DNA from: Aldehydirespirator sp963667505
Lineage (GTDB): Bacteria > Actinomycetota > Acidimicrobiia > Acidimicrobiales > Aldehydirespiratoraceae
Assembly: GCA_963667505.2 (NCBI GenBank)
Contig: OY763490.2
Location: 558,001-622,000 of the forward strand
Direction of reading: 5' to 3'
Length of the DNA: 64,000 nucleotides
Numbering within the stretch: position 1 is the stretch's first letter; each line of letters opens with the position of its first letter. The notes under the pieces are model-generated. The model searched no databases, was not told the origin of the DNA, and was given only the letters and a program-made list of their open reading frames with translations. Positions 54,814 to 63,467 of this stretch are shown in pieces. The position numbers and the translations under genes are program-made.

Positions 54814-56019
54814 GTGCTCGGACTCCGGGATTCCGCCCTCGACGACGACCAGTGCGCCAAGGTGTGGGCTTCATCGGGTGCCATGCACTTGACCGGTCCG
54901 GTGCCGGGTCCGCCCGCGGTGTTGCCCGCCGGCGTCGTGCGCCCGCTCACCGCTCTGGGAGATGCGCTGGTCTTGGCCACCGGCAGCCTGGGCCGCGCCG
55001 TCAGGGTTGACCCCGTGGGCCTGTTGGGTCATCGGGCAGCGTTCGCCGGCTTCGGCCGCAGCGGGGCCCGGAGCGTGGGCGGGCACGCGCAGATGATCCG
55101 AGCCCGCGACGGCTGGGTGGCTCTCAGCCTTCCCCGGCCGTCGGACACCGCGGCGCTGCCAGCGCTCGTGGGCGCGGCGGTGCCCGCCGGCCACTGGAAC
55201 GAGATCGGCTCGCGCCTGGGCCGTATGGTCTCGGCCGACGTCGTGGCGGCGGGAGCGGCGCTGGGCCTGGCGGTGGCAGGCGTCGGCGCCACGCCCCGGC
55301 CGGAGCGGCCTTGGTCAACCCATCTGGAGAGCCCGGTCCGGCAGCGAGGCTCTACGCCGCTGGTCATCGACCTCACGAGCCTGTGGGCCGGGCCGCTGGC
55401 GGGCCGGCTGATGGCGGACGCCGGCTGCCGTGTGGTCAAGGTGGAGTCGCTGGCCCGGCCCGACGGCGCCCGCCGGGGTCCGGCCGCGTTCTTCGAGATG
55501 CTGAACGGGCGCAAGGAGCAGGTGCGTCTCGACCTGCCCGAGCCCGAGGCGGTGGACAGGCTGCGGGAGTTGATCGCTGGAGCCGATCTGGTGCTGGAGT
55601 CGAGCAGGCCCCGGGTGATGCAGCAGTGGGGGATCTCCCCGGAGGACGTTGTGGCCGCGGGCACGGCCTGGGTGTCGATCACCGGCCACGGCCGCCGGGG
55701 GCCGGACCGCAACCGTGTGGCCTTCGGCGACGACGCCGCCGTGTCCGGGGGCCTCGTCGTGCCCGGCGAGCCGCCCATGTTCGTGGCCGACGCCATCGCC
55801 GACCCGATAGGCGGCCTGGCCGCCGCGACGGCGGCCGCCAGCCTGCTGGCCGACGGCCGCGCCGCCCTCGCCGACGTGTCGCTGGCCGGGGCGTCGGCAT
55901 GGGTCAAGGGCCAATCAGGCGACGACATCGAGCGTCCCGTGGTTCGCCACGGCGAAGCCTGGGCCGTCGAACTAGCCGACCGCCTCATCCCGGTGCGCCC
56001 ACCCAGCGAGGCCGCCTAG
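54814..56019 (+). CDS. CaiB/BaiF family III CoA-transferase-like protein, halves apparently swapped
   Basis: 401-residue family III CoA-transferase-like protein. The segment that normally opens such enzymes (VIDLTSLWAGPLAGRLMADA, then VVKVES) begins only at about residue 183 and runs to the end, including ITGHGRRGP and AFGDDAAVSGGL, which should carry the catalytic Asp. The first ~180 residues (WASSGAMHLTG, GGHAQMIRARDGWVALSLPR, VAAGAALGLAVAGVG) resemble the part normally found after that. The order looks circularly permuted. Similar long forms occur, by recollection, in mycobacteria. GTG 54814 is used. It is divergent from the SDR. Confidence 0.75.
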   Translation: MLGLRDSALDDDQCAKVWASSGAMHLTGPVPGPPAVLPAGVVRPLTALGDALVLATGSLGRAVRVDPVGLLGHRAAFAGFGRSGARSVGGHAQMIRARDGWVALSLPRPSDTAALPALVGAAVPAGHWNEIGSRLGRMVSADVVAAGAALGLAVAGVGATPRPERPWSTHLESPVRQRGSTPLVIDLTSLWAGPLAGRLMADAGCRVVKVESLARPDGARRGPAAFFEMLNGRKEQVRLDLPEPEAVDRLRELIAGADLVLESSRPRVMQQWGISPEDVVAAGTAWVSITGHGRRGPDRNRVAFGDDAAVSGGLVVPGEPPMFVADAIADPIGGLAAATAAASLLADGRAALADVSLAGASAWVKGQSGDDIERPVVRHGEAWAVELADRLIPVRPPSEAA

Positions 56020-56055
56020 CGGCTCGGCAGCCTGGAAGCCGTGAGCCGCACCGAA

Positions 56056-56103
56056 GCGACTATACCATTATGTTTAGATCAATATTCAGATATTCTAGTA
56101 TCT
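56056..56103 (+). promoter_or_regulatory. AT-rich promoter/operator of the hicAB module
   Basis: A 48-bp island of about 75% AT in GC-rich surroundings lies directly before the hicA ATG. It contains ATTATG, AATAT-TCAG-ATATT (56081-56094, a 5-bp inverted repeat) and TAGTAT. No ribosome-binding site is seen between it and the ATG, so a leaderless transcript is possible. The inverted repeat is a candidate HicB operator. Confidence 0.55.
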
Positions 56104-56343
56104 ATGGCCAAGCCCGTCTCGGAGTTTCCAGCGCTCAAGGCCAAAAAGGTGCTGCGCATGCTTCTGAGGATCGGCTACGTGCCCGTGAGGCAGACAGGTT
56201 CGCACATCCGCCTGGAGGCGGAGGGGAGGAAGCCGATCATCTTCTCGACCCATGCCGGCAGGGAGGTACCGCCTCGACATCTGAGGAGTATGCTCGTCGA
56301 GAAGGCCGGGCTGTCCGACTCAGAGATCGACGCGTTGCTCTAG
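56104..56343 (+). CDS. hicA: HicA-family mRNA interferase toxin
   Basis: 79-residue protein with the dsRBD-like HicA fold. KAKKVLRMLLRIGYVPVRQTGSHIRL matches the family, with the catalytic His in GSH near residue 35. The later THAGREVPPRHLRSMLVEKAGLS is the usual second half. The ATG at 56104 gives normal family length; an in-frame start 63 bases upstream (56041) would translate the AT-rich promoter and is rejected. It would cleave mRNA when not neutralised by the product of the next gene. Confidence 0.87.
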   Translation: MAKPVSEFPALKAKKVLRMLLRIGYVPVRQTGSHIRLEAEGRKPIIFSTHAGREVPPRHLRSMLVEKAGLSDSEIDALL

Positions 56344-56367
56344 CAGGGCGCGAAAGCAGTGGTGGCA

Positions 56368-56601
56368 ATGTCCCAGATCGAGATCTACAGGAACTGTGAC
56401 GCAGGCCCCGCCTGGTGCGCTATGGGCGAGTTGGGTGACGCTGGCTACTACGCGGGTGCCGACACGCACGACGAGTTGCTCGCTCTGATCCGGGAGGCTG
56501 CCGAGATGGAGGGGGTCACTCCCGATGTCTTGACGGAGGCTGCTGATCGTGTCGGAGAGGCTCCGGGTGAACGGCCCTTGAGGGTGGGGCACTCCGGCTA
56601 A
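56368..56601 (+). CDS. hicB: HicB-family antitoxin
   Basis: 77-residue partner of HicA. IEIYRNCDAGPAWCAMGELGDAGYYAGADTHDELLALIREAAEM has the degenerate RNase H-like HicB pattern (strand, Trp, long turn, then amphipathic helix). The C-terminal VTPDVLTEAADRVGEAPGERP is short and no clear ribbon-helix-helix or HTH is visible, so it may rely on HicA or another site for DNA binding. A GTG at 56359 is an alternative start. The gene begins 24 bp after hicA, the usual toxin-first order. Confidence 0.75.
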   Translation: MSQIEIYRNCDAGPAWCAMGELGDAGYYAGADTHDELLALIREAAEMEGVTPDVLTEAADRVGEAPGERPLRVGHSG

Positions 56602-56677
56602 GGCCGGCGCCACCGCGGGGCGCCCACCCAAGGCCGACTAGCGGCTCGCGGGCTGGGCGGTGGGTACGGTGGGCGTG

Positions 56678-58174
56678 ATGACCGGCGACGCGGGGTGGGA
56701 GGCCACGCTCGACGATTTCGAGCGCCGCCAGCAGCGGGCGCGGGCGATGGGCGGCGCTGACAAGCTGGCCGCCCGGCGGGCTGAGGGGCGCCTCGACGCC
56801 CGTCAGCGCATCGGGGCGCTGCTCGACGAGGGCTCGTTCACCGAGATCGGCACGCTGGCCGGACCGGTGCCCGCCGACGCGCTGGTGGCCGGGGTCGGCG
56901 CCATCGACGGGCGGCCGGTGGCGGTGGGCGCGGAGGACTTCACCACCATGGGCGGCTCGATTGGCCCGGCCGCCACCCGCAAGCGGTGGCGCATCGCCGA
57001 CATCGCCGGCCGCGAACGCATCCCGCTGGTGATGCTGCTGGAGGGGGCCGGGCACCGCCCGCCGATGCCGGGCGATCCCGGAGGGGGCGGGCCCAACGAC
57101 TTGCAGGAGCAGGCCGCGCTGTCAGGGCTGGTGCCGATGGTGTGCGGTGTGATGGGGCCGTCGGCCGGGCATGGCGCGGTCACAGCGCTGCTGTGCGACT
57201 TCTCGGTCATGACGCCCGACGCGGCGATCTTCACGGCCGGGCCTCCGGTGGTGGAGGCATCGCTGGGGGAGCGGGTCGGCAAGTCCGAACTGGGCGGCCC
57301 GGAGGTGGCCGTGGGCGCGGGCACGATCCACAACATCGCGGCCGACGACGCCGACCTGCTGGCCCAGGTACGCGCCTACCTGTCGTACTTCGGGTCGTCG
57401 GCGTGGGAGCGGCCCCTGGACGTTGACACCGGCGACACCGGCCGTCGCCGCATCGAGGAGATGCTCGACTTGGTGCCCCGCGACGGAAGGCGGGCCTACG
57501 ACATGTCCGCTGTCGTGGCGGCGCTGGTGGACGGTGGCGAGACCCTGGAGGTCCAGCCCGGCTACGGCCGGTCGATCATCTGCGCGCTGGCCCGTGTCGG
57601 CGGCCAATCGGTCGGGGTGGTCGCCAACCAGCCTGCCGTGCGGGCCGGTTCCATCGAGGTCGCCGCCGCGGAGAAGGCCGCCCACTTCATCTCGGTGTGC
57701 GACAGCTTCCATGTGCCGCTGGTGTTGCTCAGCGACAACCCGGGCGTGCTGGCCGGCACCGCGTCGGAGCGGGCCGGCGTGCTGCGGGCGTCGGCTCGCA
57801 TGTACGCCGCACAGACCCGGGCCACCACGACCAAGATCCACATCACGCTGCGCAAGGCGTTCGGCTTCGGCAGCTGCGTGATGGCCATGAACCCCCATGA
57901 CGGCCAGACCCTCAGCTACGCCTTCCCGGCCGCGACGGTGGGTGCCATGGGCGCGGCGGGGGCGGGCCGGGCGGTCGGCGCCGACGAGCAGGCCCGCGGC
58001 GACCTGCGCCGCGCCGAGGAGGAGTCCGCCTACCGGTCCGCCTCTGCGCTGAGCTTCGACGAGGTGATCGACCCACGGGACGCCCGCAACGCCGTCCTCG
58101 CGGGCTTGGAGGTGTCGGCCCGCCGCCGCAGCCAGTCCTGCGAACCCAAGGCCCGCACCGGGATCACGCCCTGA
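56678..58174 (+). CDS. Acyl-CoA carboxylase carboxyltransferase (PccB/AccD-like)
   Basis: 498-residue carboxyltransferase with two crotonase-like halves, transferring carboxyl from biotin to an acyl-CoA. It starts with LAARRAEGRLDARQRIGALLDEGSFTEIGTLAG, typical of the family. The N-half has MLLEGAGHRPP and an FTAGPPVVEASLGE segment. The C-half has the usual SVGVVANQPAVRAGSIEVAAAEKAAHFI and LLSDNPGVLAG. The glycine-rich acyl-CoA pocket of PccB is altered (DPGGGGPND). ATG 56678 is preferred over upstream GTGs at 56660-56675. A biotin carboxylase subunit is absent from the window. Confidence 0.85.
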   Translation: MTGDAGWEATLDDFERRQQRARAMGGADKLAARRAEGRLDARQRIGALLDEGSFTEIGTLAGPVPADALVAGVGAIDGRPVAVGAEDFTTMGGSIGPAATRKRWRIADIAGRERIPLVMLLEGAGHRPPMPGDPGGGGPNDLQEQAALSGLVPMVCGVMGPSAGHGAVTALLCDFSVMTPDAAIFTAGPPVVEASLGERVGKSELGGPEVAVGAGTIHNIAADDADLLAQVRAYLSYFGSSAWERPLDVDTGDTGRRRIEEMLDLVPRDGRRAYDMSAVVAALVDGGETLEVQPGYGRSIICALARVGGQSVGVVANQPAVRAGSIEVAAAEKAAHFISVCDSFHVPLVLLSDNPGVLAGTASERAGVLRASARMYAAQTRATTTKIHITLRKAFGFGSCVMAMNPHDGQTLSYAFPAATVGAMGAAGAGRAVGADEQARGDLRRAEEESAYRSASALSFDEVIDPRDARNAVLAGLEVSARRRSQSCEPKARTGITP

Positions 58175-58196
58175 GCCGGGCCTGCCTCGTCGGCGG

Positions 58197-59357
58197 TCAG
58201 GCGGTGAGGCGTTCCACCAAGTAGTCGATGCAGCGGGTGAGGGCCTCGATGTCGGCGGGGTCGATGGCGGGGAACATGCCGATGCGCAGCTGGTTCCGGC
58301 CCAGTTTGCGGTAGCCGTCGGTGTCGACGATGCCGTTGGCCCGCAGGGCTGCGCTGATCTCGTCGGCGTCCACCCGTTCGTCGAAGTCGATGGTGGCCAC
58401 CACCCGGCTGCGGGCCGCGGTGTCGGCCACGAAGGGCTCGGCGATGTCGGAGGCCTCGGCCCAGCCGTACAGGATGTCCGCTGAGCGGTCGCTGCGGCCC
58501 GCGGCCCATTCCAGGCCGCCGTTGTCGTTGAGCCAGTCCACCTGCTGGGCGGTGAGGAACACGGTGGCCAGCGCGGGGGTGTTGTAGGTCTGGTCCTTGC
58601 GGGAGTTGTCCAGCGCCAGCTTCAGGTCGAGGAACGCCGGCGTCCAGCGCCCCGACGCCGACAGGCGCTCGATGCGCTCTGCCGCGGCGGGCGACATCAG
58701 CGCGATCCACAGGCCGCCGTCGCTCGACAGCGCCTTCTGGGGGGCGAAGTAGTAGGCGTCGCAGGCCGCGGCGTCGAAACGCAGCCCACCGGCGCCCGAC
58801 GTGGCGTCCACTAGCACCAGGGCGTCGTCGTCGCCGTCGGGGCGGCGCACCTCGACCATCACCCCGGTGGACGTCTCGTTGTGGGGATAGCAGTAGGCGT
58901 CCACCCCGGCGACGGCGTCCAGTGGCGGGCAGGTGCCGAAGCCGCCCTCCAGCACCGACGGATCCTCCAGATGGGGCGCCGAGGCGGTGACGGCCACGAA
59001 CTTCGAGCTGAACTCGCCCAGCGAAAGGTGGTGGCTGCGCCACTCGATCAGGCCGAAGCTGGCCGCGTCCCAGAAGGCGGTGGCGCCGCCGTTGCCGAGC
59101 ACCACCTCGTAGCCGTCGGGGGCGCCGAGCAGCTCGGCGATGCCGGCCCGCAGCTCGGCCACTACTCGGCGCACGCCCATCTTGCGGTGGCTGGTGCCCA
59201 GATAGTCCACGGCACGCTCGGCGAGGGCGGCCGCGGCTTCGGGGCGGAACTTCGAGGGCCCGCAGCCGAATCGGCCGTCAGAGGGCAGCAGTTCAGCCGG
59301 GATGTTGATGGCCGCACCGGGGTCGGCGCCGGGCAGCATGGTCAGGGGGTTGTTCAT
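58197..59357 (-). CDS. serC: Phosphoserine aminotransferase
   Basis: 386-residue PLP enzyme converting 3-phosphohydroxypyruvate and glutamate to phosphoserine, in serine and possibly pyridoxal phosphate synthesis. It matches the actinobacterial SerC type: RFGCGPSKFRPE, YLGTSHRKMGVRRVVAELR, LGNGGATAFWDAA, VDATSGAGGL (cofactor Asp) and the PLP Lys in YFAPQKALSSDGGLW (near 212). ATG 59357 is used. It is divergent from the aspartate-aminotransferase-like gene with a 299-bp gap. Confidence 0.92.
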   Translation of the reverse strand: MNNPLTMLPGADPGAAINIPAELLPSDGRFGCGPSKFRPEAAAALAERAVDYLGTSHRKMGVRRVVAELRAGIAELLGAPDGYEVVLGNGGATAFWDAASFGLIEWRSHHLSLGEFSSKFVAVTASAPHLEDPSVLEGGFGTCPPLDAVAGVDAYCYPHNETSTGVMVEVRRPDGDDDALVLVDATSGAGGLRFDAAACDAYYFAPQKALSSDGGLWIALMSPAAAERIERLSASGRWTPAFLDLKLALDNSRKDQTYNTPALATVFLTAQQVDWLNDNGGLEWAAGRSDRSADILYGWAEASDIAEPFVADTAARSRVVATIDFDERVDADEISAALRANGIVDTDGYRKLGRNQLRIGMFPAIDPADIEALTRCIDYLVERLTA

Positions 59358-59656
59358 CGGCTGAAGTCTGGCACCCGCCCCGCAGACCGCAACCCCGCTT
59401 CGTCGGTCGTTCCCAGCCGCGGACCCGCTGCCGAGGCCCGCCACACCCGCGCAGAGGCCGGCCGTACAACTCACAGGGATTCAGCACGCAACCTTGACGC
59501 CGCCGCCGATGTTGCTGGCGCCCATTCGGTGCCCCGAGCGCCCGAGCAGCACCGCGCCCACAGGCAGCCGATCGGCCCGTTCAGGCAGCCGACTTGGAGT
59601 GCGGCGACCGTTCCTCTGACCGATTCGCTGGGTGGTCGGGCGGTACGCTCGCCGTC
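59358..59656. other. 299-bp divergent intergenic region
   Basis: This region lies between serC and the aminotransferase gene and should contain both promoters. Only short GC-rich imperfect repeats (such as AGGCAGCCGA occurring twice near 59560 and 59584) were noticed. No gene, riboswitch or strong -35/-10 pair is evident. Confidence 0.4.
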
Positions 59657-60859
59657 ATGACCAGTGAACGCATCTCACGGCGGGTCGGGGCCATCGCCCC
59701 GTCGGCCACTCTGGCGGTGACGGCCAAGGCCAGGGCGCTTCGGGCCGCGGGGGAGCGGGTGATCAGCTTCGGGGCGGGCGAGCCGGACTTCCCCACGCCC
59801 GAGCACATCGTCGAGGCCGCCGCAGCCGCCTGCCGCGATCCCAGGCATCACAAGTACACGCCCGTGGGCGGGCTCGAGGAACTGCGCGAGGCGGTGGCGG
59901 TCAAGACCCGGCGGGACTCGGGCCTGGAGGTTGACGCCGCCGATGTGCTGGTCACCAACGGCGGCAAGCACGCCGTGTACAACGCCATCGCCGCGGTGGT
60001 GGACGCCGGCGACGAGGTGCTGCTGCCCACCCCGTACTGGACCACCTACCCCGAGCCGATCGCCCTGGCGGGCGGGTTGGCCGTGCCCGTGCTGGCAACC
60101 GCGGCCAGCGGCTTCCGGGTGAGCGTCGACCAACTTGAGGCGGCTCGGACGCCCCGCACCAAGGCCCTGATCTTCGTGTCGCCGTCCAACCCCACCGGTG
60201 CCGTCTATCCCCGCGACGAGATCGAGCAGATCGGCCGGTGGGCGGCCGAGCACGGCATCTGGGTGCTGACCGACGAGATCTACGAGCACCTCGTCTACGG
60301 CGACGCCGAGCATCACTCGATGCCGGTGGTGGTGCCCGAGCTGGCCGAGCACTGCATCGTGCTCAACGGCGTGGCCAAGACCTACGCCATGACCGGCTGG
60401 CGGGTCGGCTGGATGATCGGCCCGTCCGACGCGATGGCCGCGGCCCGGAACCTGCAGTCCCACTGCACGTCCAACGTGTGCAACGTGGCCCAGGCCGCGG
60501 CACTGGCCGCGGTGTCGGGGCCGCTGGACGCGGTGGTGGAGATGCGCGGCCACTTCGACAGTCGCCGACGGACCATGCACCGGCTGCTGAGCGGCATCGA
60601 CGGGCTGGTGTGCCCCGAGCCTGAGGGCGCCTTCTACGCCTACCCCGACGCCAGCGGCCTGCTGGGCCGTGGCCTCGGCGGGGCCCGGCCCGCCACCACG
60701 CTGGAGTTGGCCGACCTGCTGCTGGAGCGGGCCAAGGTGGCGGTGGTTCCCGGCGAAGCCTTCGGTGTGAGCGGAGGACTTCGCCTGTCGTTCGCGCTGG
60801 GCGACGACGACCTCGGCGAGGGAGTCGGCCGCATGGTCGAGCTGCTCGGCGGAGGCTGA
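59657..60859 (+). CDS. PLP-dependent class I aminotransferase (aspartate aminotransferase-like)
   Basis: 400-residue fold-type I aminotransferase of subgroup Ib. Features: VISFGAGEPDFPTPEHI (about 37), KYTPVGGLEELREAV, TNGGKHAVYNAI, SPSNPTGAVYP, the DEIYEHL segment, PLP Lys in NGVAKTYAMTGWRVG (near 241) and the substrate Arg near the C-terminus in GGLRLSFAL. It transfers amino groups between aspartate (or a related amino acid) and 2-oxoglutarate. ATG 59657 agrees with the family start. An inverted-repeat element follows it. Confidence 0.92.
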   Translation: MTSERISRRVGAIAPSATLAVTAKARALRAAGERVISFGAGEPDFPTPEHIVEAAAAACRDPRHHKYTPVGGLEELREAVAVKTRRDSGLEVDAADVLVTNGGKHAVYNAIAAVVDAGDEVLLPTPYWTTYPEPIALAGGLAVPVLATAASGFRVSVDQLEAARTPRTKALIFVSPSNPTGAVYPRDEIEQIGRWAAEHGIWVLTDEIYEHLVYGDAEHHSMPVVVPELAEHCIVLNGVAKTYAMTGWRVGWMIGPSDAMAAARNLQSHCTSNVCNVAQAAALAAVSGPLDAVVEMRGHFDSRRRTMHRLLSGIDGLVCPEPEGAFYAYPDASGLLGRGLGGARPATTLELADLLLERAKVAVVPGEAFGVSGGLRLSFALGDDDLGEGVGRMVELLGGG

Positions 60860-60863
60860 GCCC

Positions 60864-60929
60864 GCCGGCTCGAAATTGATGGCGTTCATGTACATCCAGT
60901 GCCCGTTTTGTTCCCAATTTCGACCCGGC
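60864..60929. repeat. Inverted-repeat element (copy 2)
   Basis: CGAAATTG (60871-60878) pairs with CAATTTCG (60915-60922). Outside them, after a two-base mismatch, GCCGG (60864-60868) pairs with CCGGC (60925-60929). The core-to-core span is 52 bp, identical to copy 1 at 4316-4367, while the 36-base loops differ. It lies in the 84-bp gap between the aminotransferase stop and the S9 peptidase start. Confidence 0.6.
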
Positions 60930-60943
60930 GAGGATTGGCTGAC

Positions 60944-62956
60944 GTGAGCGGGCAGGCCGTCGCGCCCTACGGCGAATGGCCGTCGCCGGTGACCGCGGCG
61001 TCGCTGGTGCAGGGGGCCGCGGGCATTTCAGAGGTGATCGCCGACCCGCAGCGGCCCTGGTTGCTGTGGTGGTCTGAGAGCCGCCCCGACGAGGGCGGCC
61101 GCACCGCGGTGATGCGCTGCGACCTGAGCGGCGGCGAGGCTGAAGAGGTCACCCCCGCCGACGCCAACGTGCGCACCCGGGTCCACGAGTACGGCGGGGG
61201 AGCGTGGTGGCCACACGACGGATCGCTGTACTACGTCGAGTTCGCCGACCAGCGGCTGAGGCGCATCGACGGCCCGGGACTCGATCCGGTGCCGCTGACG
61301 GGCCAGCCGCCCGAGCCCGGCGCATGGCGATACGCCGACGGCCGGGTCACGCCCGACGGACGCTGGTGCGTCTGTGTGCGCGAGCGCCACGGCACCGGCC
61401 ACGAGCCCGCCAACGAACTGGTGGCCGTGGCCGCCGACGGCTCGCAGCGGGTGGAGACGCTGTGGGCGGGCGCCGACTTCGTGATGACGCCCCGAGTGTC
61501 GCCCGACGGCTCAATGCTGGCCTGGATTTCCTGGGACCACCCGAACATGGGATGGGACGCCACCCGCCTGCACGTCCACCGCCTAGGCGACGGCCAGCTC
61601 GGCGCCGAACTGCTGGTGGTGGGCCGCGACGGCGACCGAAGCCTGTGTGAGCCGGGCTGGGATCCTGGCCCGGGCGGCGGGGCGTCGCGGCTGCTGGTGT
61701 GCAGCGACCACCACGACTGGTGGAGCCTCTACGAGGTCGATCTGGTCGGCGGCAGCCTGCTGCCCGCAGTGGTCGGCGAGTTCGATGTGGCCACACCGCC
61801 GTGGGTGTTCGGAATGCAGCGCTGGACGGCCAGCCACGGCTTGGTCGTGGCCGCGGCGGCAACGCCGTCCGGCGACGAACTGGTGATGCGCCCGGCGACC
61901 GCAGCGGATGGCCGCGTGGTCGTGCCGGACTCCTCGATCTCGTCGCTGACGATGGGCTTGGATGCTCCGGGCGGCGCACCGGTGCTGGCTTATGCCGGGG
62001 CTGGTTTCGGCCACGAGACCGAGGTGGCAGTTCTCAGCACGGACAGCCTTGACGGCAACCGGACCGGTGCCCGCCGGACGGTGAGACCGGCCCGCGAGCT
62101 TGGCTTGCCCCCCGAGCTGCTGGTCGAGCCCGAGGCCGTCACATTCGCCACCGGGCCGGACGGCGCGGCGGTGGCCCACGCGCTGTACTACCCGCCCGCC
62201 AGTCCGGCCTGCGCTGGTCCGTCCGGCGAGCGGCCTCCGCTGATGGTCATGGCCCACGGCGGCCCGACCGCTGCTGCCCGCCGCCAGCTCCAGCTGGGCA
62301 TCACCTACTGGACCTCGCGGGGCATAGCCGTCGCCGACGTCGACTACCGCGGCTCCACCGGCTACGGCCGCCGCTACCGCCGGGCCCTCGACGGCGCCTG
62401 GGGCGTCGCCGACGTGGAGGACTGCGTGGCCGCGGCGAGGTTCCTGGCCGACCGCGGCGACGTGGACCCTCAGCGGCTGATGATCCGCGGCGGCAGCGCC
62501 GGAGGCTTCACGGTGCTGGCCGCGCTGGCTCTCTCTGACGTGTTCGCGGCCGGGGCCAGTCGCTATGGCGTGGCCGACCTGGAGGCTCTGGCAGCCGACA
62601 CCCACAAGTTCGAGTCCCGCTACCTCGACCGGCTAGTCGGCCCCTATCCCGAGGCCCGAGACACCTACCGGGACCGCTCTCCGATACACCACCTCGACGG
62701 CTTCGACGCTCCGATGATTGTCCTGCAGGGAGACCAGGACGAGATCGTGCCGCCTGCCCAGTCGGAGATGATCGTCGAAGCATTGGAGGCCAAGGGCGTG
62801 CCGGTGGCCTACCTGCTGTTCGAGGGCGAGCAGCACGGCTTCCGCCAGGCCGGCAACATCGTCGCCGCGCTTGAGGCCGAACTGGCCTTCTTCGGCCGGA
62901 TCCTCGGCTTCACGCCAGCCGACGAACTGCCCGAACTGGAGATCAGCGGCCTCTAG
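60944..62956 (+). CDS. S9 family (prolyl oligopeptidase/acylaminoacyl-type) peptidase
   Basis: 670-residue serine peptidase. The N-terminal ~410 residues form a beta-propeller with repeated VSPDGSMLAWISWDHP-like blades. The C-terminal alpha/beta hydrolase carries the triad Ser in IRGGSAGGFTV (near 520), Asp in LQGDQDEIVPP (near 607) and His in GEQHGFRQ (near 630), with the oxyanion-region AHGGPT. No signal peptide is visible, so it is probably cytoplasmic and trims short peptides. GTG 60944 follows GAGGATT by about nine bases; the in-frame start at 60899 would translate through the inverted repeat and is rejected. Confidence 0.92.
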   Translation: MSGQAVAPYGEWPSPVTAASLVQGAAGISEVIADPQRPWLLWWSESRPDEGGRTAVMRCDLSGGEAEEVTPADANVRTRVHEYGGGAWWPHDGSLYYVEFADQRLRRIDGPGLDPVPLTGQPPEPGAWRYADGRVTPDGRWCVCVRERHGTGHEPANELVAVAADGSQRVETLWAGADFVMTPRVSPDGSMLAWISWDHPNMGWDATRLHVHRLGDGQLGAELLVVGRDGDRSLCEPGWDPGPGGGASRLLVCSDHHDWWSLYEVDLVGGSLLPAVVGEFDVATPPWVFGMQRWTASHGLVVAAAATPSGDELVMRPATAADGRVVVPDSSISSLTMGLDAPGGAPVLAYAGAGFGHETEVAVLSTDSLDGNRTGARRTVRPARELGLPPELLVEPEAVTFATGPDGAAVAHALYYPPASPACAGPSGERPPLMVMAHGGPTAAARRQLQLGITYWTSRGIAVADVDYRGSTGYGRRYRRALDGAWGVADVEDCVAAARFLADRGDVDPQRLMIRGGSAGGFTVLAALALSDVFAAGASRYGVADLEALAADTHKFESRYLDRLVGPYPEARDTYRDRSPIHHLDGFDAPMIVLQGDQDEIVPPAQSEMIVEALEAKGVPVAYLLFEGEQHGFRQAGNIVAALEAELAFFGRILGFTPADELPELEISGL

Positions 62957-63082
62957 GACGACCCGAGGCGGGCGGGCACCTGACTGTCCGTTCGCTCTCT
63001 CGGGTGAATTGGCAGCATCTTGGGCTGTATGGGTGGGTTGCGCCGCCACTTCGGCGTCGGCGCCCGAGCCGCCGGGCGAGGG

Positions 63083-63358
63083 CTAGGACTTGTGGTCGTC
63101 CTCGTCTTCGTCAGCGGCACCGGCGTCTGCGGACGAGTCGGCTTCTCCTGCACCCTCATCGCGGTCGGCGCCGTCGCCGGGCTGGCCGTCCACGGGCTGG
63201 CCGTTCTGGGCTGCGGTCTCAGCGATGGTGGGCCAAGTCGCCTCGCCCTCGTCGGGCTTGCGCCTGCGGCGCATGATCAGACGGCCGACCCCGACGGCGG
63301 TGCCGACAACGGCACCGAGCTTCAACAGGCGAACAGCTCGAGTCAGCAGTCGTGACAT
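63083..63358 (-). CDS. Small membrane-anchored protein with acidic tail
   Basis: Unrecognised 91-residue protein. The N-terminal part is basic and hydrophobic (LLKLGAVVGTAVGVGRLIMRRRRKP), fitting one membrane helix flanked by arginines. The remainder (EGEATWPTIAETAAQNGQ, then D/G/E/A-rich to the end) is soluble and acidic. The start ATG 63358 has only a weak AGGC upstream. It converges with the S9 peptidase gene. It may be a true but fast-evolving gene; no role can be proposed. Confidence 0.55.
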   Translation of the reverse strand: MSRLLTRAVRLLKLGAVVGTAVGVGRLIMRRRRKPDEGEATWPTIAETAAQNGQPVDGQPGDGADRDEGAGEADSSADAGAADEDEDDHKS

Positions 63359-63467
63359 GTCCGAAGCCTACCCGACATGGTGACCCCGTTGTTGCGCCAC
63401 CGCGCTGAGCAGTTCATCCGCGCGAGCGTCCGGTGCCCCCAACCGCTTCAGTTGCAGGCCCGAGCGG

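Noticed and set aside
56041..56103. Upstream start (MSRTEATIPLCLDQYSDILVS) for hicA
   Set aside because: It would translate the AT-rich promoter and add residues absent from the HicA family.
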